Assembly: GCA_960531495.1 (NCBI GenBank)
Contig: OY482850.1
Span: 1,459,343-1,523,342, forward strand
DNA length: 64,000 bases
Direction: 5' to 3'
Source: Zeus faber
Lineage: Eukaryota; Chordata; Actinopteri; Zeiformes; Zeidae
The position numbers and the translations under genes are program-made. Shown here piece by piece: positions 56,284-64,000 of the stretch. Positions within the stretch are counted from its first letter, which is position 1; each line of letters starts with the position of its first letter. Under the pieces are notes generated by a model. That model worked only from the letters and a program-made list of their open reading frames with translations. It did not search any database and was not told where the DNA came from.

Positions 56284-58108
56284 ATTATTTAAAAATCATT
56301 TAAAAAGCACCGTGTAATCACACTCAACCAAAAACAACTGAATTTACCAACCCCAAAGGAGACCAATAGATTCCCACTTAGGAAAGCAAAATCACTTGTT
56401 CATCATCTGATGCATCTAATCACACTTATTTATCTTAAATTATCAAAATTATATCAATGTTCAATCTCAAAACAGCCTCAATAAAGGTAAACCATACTCA
56501 GATGATAAAACCAATATTCACAGCACTCAACTGTATTTAAATCAAATCAGCTTTTCCACAAGTGATCAATCAAATCAATAATACTCCATTAATTAGGCAA
56601 AAGCCTTAATTAGTTAGTGCGTTGCCAAGTCTCACACTAAATAATTGCAAATGTAATATATGAAAATGAACGACTGTGAGCCTATCTGTGAAAACAAGCT
56701 AAACATGTATCAATTATGTAGGTTATAACTAAATGTATACACATACAGTATAGGTGAATGCAGGTGTCTATTGAAAGTGTTTGTGGATAAAACCGCACTG
56801 GCCTTGTTCAAACTGGATTCAGGATTCCTATGGCTGTCATCCGCAAGCTCCAGTGTCTGTGAAGAACTGCCAGATGTCTTGTCATCTGCCCCTTGGATGA
56901 TCCAATTCAGACACATTCCATCTTCTCTGTCTTTCCCCCAGCTTTCACTCGGCATAGTAAAGGAGAGGAAGAAAGAAAAAAGAAAAAGAACAACACAAGA
57001 GTTCACTGTCTTAGGCTCACTCTAAATTCTTATACACACTGTAATATAATTCAGTGAGCCATGCATTATCATTTTATCAAATGTATAAACGTCCTGTAAA
57101 AGGCTCATATTTTTTTTATCACTAAAGAGGCAAAAATGTCTCTCCTTATGTATACTCAAACCACTCACCACCTATGTATACCTATTTAATAACACATATA
57201 TTCTCTTTATCATTTACACATACACACGAACAATACACAGATCTCTTCACACATCTTTAGCCGCTGCCCACACACACACACAAAAAGAGAGAGAGCACGT
57301 CTGATCCTCCAAAGACTTCAACAGCGCTTAACTTTCTATTTTAACGTTGACTCATTTATAATTTTGTAATTTCATCAAAATTTTCACTTTGGCCAAGCTT
57401 TTAACAAATTATCTTTTTAATCAGATTCTTTCATCATGCATGCTCACTAGTTCTCCTAGGCAGGTTCAGCCCTGTTTTTACACTTTTCTCAAACTTTATT
57501 TTTCATCTTATTTCCTCTTTTAAGCCCTTAACTTTTAATTCTTTTTCATTTCACTTTCATCTTTTTCATCTTATTTCATATTATTTCATATTTTGCCAAT
57601 TCCCCTGGCCAGGGTTATTTCCTCTTTGTTTTTCTTACACAGATTTGACTATACTATATTTTCTTATGGCCAACTTTCACACGGCAGATAATGTAAATGT
57701 CTTATGAAGATACGGGCCCAGTCTTCATTAATCTTGCATGGTTCTTTAGCTACTTTTTTGTTACTAGTTCTGCCATTCTACTATTACTTTTTACGTCAAC
57801 TTAATTGTCTTTTAACTTATTTCTTATTACTCTTGTCTCTATTTTCTACTTTTCTTTGTTATTATTCTCTTATTCCCCTTATTTACATCTTTTACAACTT
57901 CAAAAACCCCAATTTACGGAAACTCACTTCACACATCGACACATCATCTCTCATCTCTGCACAATCTGCTCTTGTCAGTGCAGCCTACCTGCACAAAACA
58001 CAACCGCTTCACAGACCACACAGCAGCTTGTATTTGTGAGAGAACACTCACCCTGAGGTGTTTAAAGTGATAACTTCGCTGAAGCTGACGGCAGGTGAGG
58101 CCCAACAC
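56284..58108 (-). other. ERV A leader between PBS and gag
   Basis: 1.8 kb of non-coding, pyrimidine-rich (on plus) sequence, long for a retroviral leader; packaging signals would be here. The part at 57705-58020 is shared with ERV A' (about 1745-2100). Includes a short (CA)n(GA)n at about 57271-57293. Confidence 0.7.
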
Positions 58109-58126
58109 ATCCTGTTCGTGACACCA
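58109..58126 (-). other. Primer-binding site of ERV A, tRNA-Ser type
   Basis: TGGTGTCACGAACAGGAT on the minus strand, four bases after the 5' LTR end. It complements the 3' end of a vertebrate tRNA-Ser species (…GTTCGTGACGCCA, recalled) at 17 of 18 positions. Confidence 0.7.
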
Positions 58127-58130
58127 TTTT

Positions 58131-59150
58131 TGTAGTTTCTTTGTTGTCAATGATGTGTTGCTGAAGAAGGAATCTCCGCTAACGCTGACTTGATTATAAT
58201 AATATGTTTATTACAAGGAAGAACAGCATCAAATCAGACTTGCCATAGATGTGGAAGAGAACAGGAGCCAAATATATTCTCTCCCGAATGGAACAAAAGA
58301 CCTCCATCCTTTTATTGTCACGACCAGAACTGGGAGAGACCCAAACGCACGACACAGGGAGACGGAAGGCAGGCAAAGGATGTTTTTAGCCGGGACGGTG
58401 GAGCTGGCCGGCGGGACCCGGTCAGGTAGGGATGGAGCAGGGCAGGGCAGGGATGATGATGACGACCAGGAGATGGGGTCCAGGATCCGGGTGGAGAGAC
58501 GGGGAACCAGGCTGGATGGAGATGGACGGGCAGCCTTGGTCGACAAGTGGAGACAGGCAGGTAAACCGGGCTGGCTGGATTTGGAGAAACAGACTGGGGC
58601 GACGAGAGGAGACAAGCAGATAAGGGGAAAACGAGACAACCAGACATAAACTATGAACTCGGAATATGCACTAGGAACTTGGAAGGGAGCCAATAGCGCT
58701 ACAACTCGGGAAGGCTAGTTGACGGTCTGGCAAGGAATGACTAGGAAGCTGGGACTAAATACTGTGCAGGTAATTGATCCCAGATGTGTGCAATCGGGCT
58801 TGAGTAGGGAGCTGCAGATGGGGCAAGAGCGGCCTCTAGTGGCACTGGGAGGCCATGGGCCTAACATTTATACTTGTATAGAGATAACATCACACATCTG
58901 GTTCCATTACATAGGTCACAGTTCAGCACCTGTCTGACATAAATCTAAATTTCCCATTCTCTTCTCCAAGGGCCCCTTCTACTTCCCTTCTCACAGGGAT
59001 CCCTAAATAGACACTCTAGTGTTGACGTTCTCTGTGTAACAATGGAAGGACCATATCAGTACTAACATATGTTAGTACTTACACTTATACAATGGGCTCT
59101 GTCTTGGGAACCCAGTGCCCTCTTCAACCCCAAACATTCCAGACACCTCA
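58131..59150 (-). repeat. 5' LTR of ERV A, split by LTR B
   Basis: TGAGGTGTCTGG...CTACA on the minus strand; 464 bp once the 551-bp LTR B and its duplicated 5 bp are discounted, matching the 3' LTR. The LTR B target TTTAT falls on the TATAAA box, so the ERV A promoter is interrupted exactly there. The AATAAA signal at 58212-58207 is intact. Confidence 0.92.
58316..58866 (-). mobile_element. Solo LTR B, copy 2
   Basis: 551 bp, TGTTAGGCCCA...GGTCGTGACA on the minus strand, with an exact 5-bp duplication TTTAT at 58311-58315 and 58867-58871. Same family as 46507-47079. Confidence 0.93.
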
Positions 59151-59154
59151 AGTA

Positions 59155-59862
59155 CAAGCTGGAACTCTTTTGATACATTTCTTCCTGAATACAAACTGGA
59201 ACTCTTTTGATACATTTCTTCTCTCAGCACGAGTGGTACTACCAAGATTCGACATGTCGTCCACAAAGTCCAGATCCGGAGTTTTCAACCCTTGTTTACC
59301 ATTCTGGTATTTAGTTAACAAAGTATTTAGTATTTAGTTATAAAGTTAACAAACATAATTTCATCATGCAGACATAACATAATATGTTGAACGTATTTGC
59401 AACAGATGAAATAAGTATGGCTATGTGGTTAATTTATTGGTTACTTGTAGCCCTATACAGAGGTTGTAAGTATATACAGTGAAGAGATGACTTATATAGG
59501 TACAGTATTTACAGTCTTTACGATTTTGGAGACATTGCATTCCATAAGGTCATATAAATGTATGTTCTGTACATATAATGCTTTTTCATACTCAGGCGAT
59601 CTATGGGATGGACAGAGGCCATATCTACTGTATACCGATATGAGATTTCCTGAAAGAGTAATCAGTCTACACACTTAATTCTATTCTCTGTCAGCGTTCC
59701 AACACAGATCCCTCGTTGGTGACACAGGATGTCTTCCTGCACGTCACTTTGTTGGAGCTTGGCACGCTACTGTCGGAGTAGGACTCTGATTTGATACTCG
59801 TTAGGTTCCAACACAGCTGAAGAGTAGGTGCAGCGCAAGGCGTTCACCCACAGTAGTCTTCC
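59155..59862 (-). other. ERV D 3' untranslated region, part upstream of the ERV A insertion
   Basis: Non-coding. Near the ERV A edge a unit of about 39 bp containing CTGGAACTCTTTTGATACAT is tandemly duplicated (59159 and 59198). CGTTCCAACACAG and GGTTCCAACACAG form another short direct repeat (about 59694 and 59802). Confidence 0.55.
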
Positions 59863-60436
59863 TCAATCGTCTGTTGAAGACTGGAAAATTGGTCTTAGCC
59901 AATCTCTTAGATCCTTAGGAGTATCACTCCAGATAATGTTTACTGCTCCATCATGAACGGTCGCCACCTCTACTTGACTGTTGACTCGACAGGGCCGTGA
60001 AACTCTTGTCCCAATCAGGTTGTTATTAGTTATGATGACATAGTCTAATGAGACACTGTTCCTGAATCTTAAGGAGTTGCCTTCTATCAGGAATATCTGT
60101 TGTGGGGTAAGAGGGGTCCATCTGAATTGTGAGGTCACCGGATCACTTCCATGTGAGTTTTGTAACCACAAGTTAAAAGTCAGTCCATACATAAAATTAG
60201 TCGTTTTGGGGCCCGGGTCATAACTAATTTGTTTAGAATTGTGCTCAATAAATCGTGCGTATAGGGACATGATCTCCGTAGTCCCATCCGCTACATGGTT
60301 TCCCCATTCTTGCGTGGGCCATTGCCAATTGCTGCAGTTGCTCAGGTGGAACTCTGCGTAGTCTATCTCTAGGACGTAGTGTGGTATGTAGCCTAATAGA
60401 GTGGGATGTTGTGGTGTACGGAGGTAGGTCAGTCAT
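59863..60436 (-). pseudogene. Accessory ORF downstream of ERV D env, unknown function
   Basis: Two overlapping minus-strand frames, 60436-60245 and 60270-59863, appear to be one gene of about 190 codons with a frameshift near 60250-60270. The first part starts MTDLPPYTTT, with PPEQLQQLAMAHARMG and GWDYGDHVP; the second has YDPGPKTTNFMYGL, a central TPLTPQQI and ends SDTPKDLRDWLRPIFQ. There is no signal peptide or membrane segment. Position after env recalls accessory genes of complex retroviruses, but no known family was recognised. It may instead be a captured host gene. Confidence 0.55.
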
Positions 60437-60501
60437 TTTACATTAGCTCAAGAAGTTCCAGTGTCATTGGCACTTTATCTTTGATCATTTCAGTCTGGCA
60501 T

Positions 60502-60536
60502 TGGCCAGACTCTGATAATGAGTCAGAGTCTGGCCA
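60502..60536. repeat. Perfect 14-bp hairpin
   Basis: Arm TGGCCAGACTCTGA, 7-base loop, exact reverse complement; between env and the accessory ORF of ERV D. Confidence 0.95.
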
Positions 60537-60982
60537 GAGTCAGGTATACTCAGGGGAAGTCAGGGGAGTGGTCGATTGAGACAGCTCCTTGTATCATCAT
60601 CTGCTCGGACAGGGTATGGGTCACCAGGCTTCTCAGTACAGGCATACAGCAGCAGAAATGTATCCCCATTGCCAGCAGGCAGATTCCTGCTGCCACTGCT
60701 ATCCTCAAAAGGACGGCCCCCCATCATCCAAAGCTCAGTTCTAACCAGGTGAACCAGTCTTTTTCATACCCCGCATTCTCTTTTCTTAATTTTGTCCATG
60801 GCTTAATGAATGTTCCTTCCAGGGAGGTGTTGTTGGGAATGAAGGTACAGCATAAGTCTCCTATCAGGCCGCATACGGCACCTTTCTCAGCCAGCAGCCA
60901 GTCTAAAGCTTGTCTATTTTACCAGGTTATGGAACTGGTTGAGGATAGCTGTTCACCTGAGAGCGCGTCATCTGTGTAATTG

Positions 60983-61030
60983 ATTCAAGATTCAAGATTC
61001 AAGAGGTTTATTTGTCACATACATATATGA
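60983..61030 (-). repeat. LINE-tail fragment
   Basis: GATTCAAGATTCAAGATTCA then TTTATTTGTCACATACATAT, the same tail as at 38160-38210. Confidence 0.6.
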
Positions 61031-62698
61031 ACCTTTGTAGATTTTAAAAGACTGGGACTGCGACTGGCTAAGTTTGATTATGGTAGACGCATGTAGGGGG
61101 CTGAGGGTTTGTTTGTTGTCCTTTAAATGCTAGGGCCACATGACTTTCACATGACTTCCCTCTTCCTCGCATTTCTAATCTGAAATGCTCCAATTGGTCA
61201 AGCAATATTTGCCGGGCAACTGTCCGACAGGGGTTTGTCCATTATGTCGTTCATAACATTCAAATTCTCCTCCCAGCCATAATTATAGACCCGTAGCGTC
61301 CAATTAGGAGACAGCCTGATATCTAATGCTTTACATTATTTTCCTACCCTTGTGTCTAGATGGTCAGGTCATTTAGAGATGCTCAGATGTTCAGGGGATC
61401 CTAAACAAGTCAGGCACTCGACCGCACATGACGGGCGGGCATGTCTAGCATTGACATATATCTCAATGCATATATCTACTATAACTATATATCTTACATA
61501 GTAATGGTAGAGGGCGCATTCAGCTGCACAGTTTAATGTTTGATAGGTGCTATTTTGGCCACATCGTGGATCACATGTTGTTAACCATTGTTTGAGTCTT
61601 TGGTCACATTGAGCCCAGCTGAATTTAATGTTTGTGACACAGTTTTTCAAGTCTGGTTTTGGAGCATTAGTAGCAGTTACTCAAGTTGTTTTGTTTACCG
61701 GTGTATTGAACCCACTTATACCAGTCGTTGGCCTTAGCCAAGAGTATACAGTATATCGTTTTTCAACTGGGGTTGGAATGGTGGAAGTTATTAACTCCGT
61801 CCCCTTTTTTTATCCCCCCTAGTTGGTTTGCAAAGTTAGCAGAAGCATATCTGACTTCTACTATCGCTTGTTTTATCATGGAGATGAAGTCTTCTGCTGT
61901 TTTCATCTCAGGCGTGGGTGTGACTACATTCTCGCTTCTCCTGGTTCTTTGGAGTAGTGCTCAGTTGTAGTGCTTATGGCTGTATAGCTGTTTCAGTGAG
62001 GGGCTGCTGTGGTGATTGGCGTATGTATTAATAGAGGTGTTAATTTACTGTCGGCTGACTCTTGTTGGTGGGATCCAAACATTCTTGATATTTCCCTCGT
62101 TAACTCCCAACCTCTCTTAAAATCTCTTTCTTCGGACCACTAGGGTTGGATCATCACTTTGGTTTTCAAATTGTCTCCTTGTTGTGTTAGGATAAGACTG
62201 CACTGGGAGCCTCCCCAGTCCTCTTTTACTGTTGTAGAATACCAACTTATTCCACAAAGACGTCTCACATTTTTTAGAGTGATCTTTATCGTTACACTAA
62301 TTATGTCCTTGGTGAAAGGGATGGCTGGTATTTGTGCTGTCTTTAGATACTGTACTTTCATGTCTTTAGATATCTGGGGATTGTCTGGCTTCAAGTTGTG
62401 ATAGTTTGCTTGCTGTTGAAATAGCCTTTCCTGCTGGAACGCATTAGTTAGTTTTGATTCCAACATTATTATATTGGACAGTTTTAGTGCCAGGGCTTGT
62501 TCTTTAGTTTTACAGTCTTGCCCCTGGCTCACCACGGAACACAGTTGTCTCATGCATCCTATTGTGGTGGTTAATATTAATTTAGTTGCTTGGATTATCT
62601 GACATGGTCCTTCTTGTCCATCAGCTGTTGTACTACTAACTGTCCCTGTCTCTTTTGTAATTCCTGATATCTGCTTACTGAGAGGGAGCCATCCCTTA

Positions 62699-63127
62699 CA
62701 CACACACAAACACACACACACACACACACGCACACACACACACACGATGAGTGCACCCCAGTACCCTCCTGGTTGCACTCTACCTTCCTCCCTCCATAAG
62801 GAAGAGGCCACGTGACCATTGATTCTCCCCCTATTGGAGTAGTGATCAGTTGTTTATAGACCCAAACATGATAAATAGTTCTCCAAAGAGGGGGGTTGGT
62901 GGTGGCTCTCCATAACCAAAAACTGTGCTCTTGTCATTCTACAGGTCATCCACAGGACAGAGTTATTGCAGCAGTTCTTGATGATTTAAGAATTAATAAA
63001 GAGTTGCATTGCAGGTTGAGAATTTGAACTCCACTTGCAAACTAACTCTGTCCTAGATGCAATGGCATACTAGTACTCTTTGTTGTATGCCAAGCCTGCT
63101 GACAGCACAGGTAAAAAAAAAAGAGAT
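62699..63127 (+). mobile_element. PolyA-tailed retroposon R, copy 2 (5'-truncated)
   Basis: Starts in a (CA)n run and continues with CCCTCCTGGTTGCA, GGAGTAGTGATCAGTTGTTT and CTAACTCTGTCCTAGATGCA, all shared with 16489-17000 read on the minus strand, and ends in an A10 tail. Flanks GGAGCCATCCCTTA (62685-62698) and GGAGACATCCCATA (63128-63141) form a slightly decayed 14-bp target duplication. Inserted in ERV D env. Confidence 0.85.
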
Positions 63128-63151
63128 GGAGACATCCCATATTATGATGTA

Positions 63152-63466
63152 CAGGTATTCCTCACTTAACGACCTACCTGTTTAACGACTGTTCGGACTC
63201 ACGACCAGCTCTCTGACCAGCCTGTATTGTGCGCTGCGTACAATACCACGGCGTGCGTCATCACCCTTTATTTACTATATATACGATATACACTATATAG
63301 AGTATATACACTATATACAGTACATCTCATTACGCATTACCCCTCTCAGTCTCAGTCTCGTTCCCGCAGTCTGTCAGTATTCGCGTTCGTAATCGCCACG
63401 CCCCCTTACGGTGAAATAACAGGGGTCCTCACTTATCGACCAATTCGCTTAAGTGAGGAGTATCTG
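63152..63466. mobile_element. Small inverted-repeat DNA element (MITE)
   Basis: Left end CAGGTATTCCTCACTTAA and right end, inverted, CAGATACTCCTCACTTAA; a TA precedes the left end (TT at the right). About 315 bp, no ORF. The ends recall pogo/Tigger-type elements. Inserted in ERV D env. Confidence 0.75.
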
Positions 63467-64000
63467 TTGTCTATATTTTTCAGAATCACTATTAACCATA
63501 TCCCTCGGGTGCAGTTTTCCATCTGCTGTAGTAGTCCTGTTCTGAATTCTAAAGGGTAGTAACTAGGCTTCCATTCTCTATCTACATTTTGATCTGGTCT
63601 GGGGAGAGGATTTAGGCTGCATTGGTCTGTTTCCCATCGTCCTTGTTTCCTCATGTGGTCTGGCCACTCCCTCTCTTTTTCCCAGGCCACCTCAAAGTGA
63701 TCACGACCTAATATGTTTGCTGCCAACACAAACTGGTGAATCTTGGGTTTATGTCTTCCATAAATGGTGAGTATTGGAGCGAACATCTTCTGTGACCAGC
63801 CAGGCCATTCCATAATTTTGAAATTACACGTGGTGTTATGATATTTTTGGTAGGGAAGATAAGAGGCTAACATCCTTGCTACACAGGTCATAATTGTTGC
63901 TCTGGTACGTTGATTTTGAGTGGGTCTTGGAAGAAACTGCGTGTGTGGGGAAAATCCCTTATGTTAGCTCTTCTGGCTGGGATCAGAACTGATTCTGTAG

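Larger units (their letters stand above)
37109..59150 (-). mobile_element. Endogenous retrovirus A, full-ended provirus with many insertions
   Basis: Paired LTRs (59150-58131 and 37573-37109), a 4-bp AGTA target duplication, a primer-binding site, gag, pol, env and a polypurine tract, all on the minus strand. Without later insertions it would be about 12 kb. Inserted elements: LTR B twice, LTR C, a SINE-like repeat, ERV E, Gypsy G and a LINE tail. The two LTRs differ at roughly 30 of about 464 positions by eye, so the provirus is old. The 4-bp duplication, gag PPPY, one CCHC box and Env form fit the gamma/epsilon-type fish ERVs. All genes are broken. Confidence 0.92.
60570..63930 (-). pseudogene. 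env relic of ERV D
   Basis: Broken minus-strand frames: surface subunit at 63891-63467 (Trp- and Cys-containing, NTTC and NCT sites), more at 62680-62140 and 61650-61369, then the transmembrane subunit. Near 60900-60840 a C-x6-CC motif (CGLIGDLCC) marks a gamma/epsilon-type transmembrane protein. Near 60720-60630 a hydrophobic anchor (IAVAAGICLLAMGI) is followed by CCCMPVLRSL. Retroposon R and a small DNA element interrupt it, with stops besides. Non-functional. Confidence 0.75.
36531..64000 (-). mobile_element. Endogenous retrovirus D, outer element (continues past the window)
   Basis: Minus-strand ERV whose 3' LTR is at 36531-36830 and whose env and accessory ORF lie at 59863-63891 or beyond. 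The 22 kb between 37109 and 59150 is the later ERV A insertion, proved by its target duplication. In the gene order env, accessory ORF, 3' untranslated region, polypurine tract, LTR, only about 5 kb of D itself is visible. gag, pol and the 5' LTR would lie to the right of 64000. Confidence 0.8.

Overview
This is a vertebrate, almost certainly teleost fish, nuclear genomic window. It has spliced genes with GT-AG introns, Tc1/mariner and hAT DNA transposons of types common in fish, epsilon/gamma-type endogenous retroviruses (ERVs), a Ty3/Gypsy element and many microsatellites. No prokaryotic operons, CRISPR arrays or functional tRNA/rRNA genes were found.

Two host genes are supported, arranged divergently. 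On the minus strand is a two-coding-exon gene for a 511-residue mucin-like type I membrane protein whose C-terminal tail matches the C11orf24 family (exons 23356-23140 and 15922-14604). On the plus strand is a COX8-family cytochrome c oxidase subunit (exons 31093-31203 and 35097-35189, 67 residues). Between and inside them lie repeats: a polyA-tailed retroposon with a 13-bp target duplication, perfect 38-bp hairpins, a fragment of antisense 28S rRNA, a dead hAT transposase, a Tc1 relic, and in the COX8 intron a 1.5-kb hAT element holding a smaller one, both with exact 8-bp target duplications.

The left end (1-12 kb) is made of Tc1 fragments, a LINE tail, an internally deleted ERV (called A', 1745-4391), a second ERV relic (F, about 5752-9808) with a pair of LTR-like repeats on either side, and a nearly intact 1600-bp Tc1 element with TA duplications.

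The right 27 kb (36531-64000) is one nested stack. The outermost element is a minus-strand ERV (D), whose 3' LTR is at 36531-36830 and whose env and a downstream accessory ORF lie at 59.9-63.9 kb; its 5' part runs past the window. Inserted in the D 3' region is a complete-ended minus-strand ERV (A, 37109-59150) with 4-bp AGTA duplications, a primer-binding site resembling tRNA-Ser, gag, pol and env. A itself was hit by two solo LTRs of one family (B), another solo LTR (C), a SINE-like repeat, a truncated plus-strand ERV (E), a truncated Ty3/Gypsy element (G) and a LINE tail. All retroviral genes here are broken by stops, frameshifts, deletions or insertions.

Most noteworthy: the resolvable nesting history; two immunoglobulin-like domains in the ERV A envelope; a Gypsy LTR/PBS pair that predicts Tf1/sushi-type self-priming; an LTR insertion that splits the ERV A TATA box; a provirus truncated at an exact target duplication; and a set of near-perfect short hairpins scattered through the locus.
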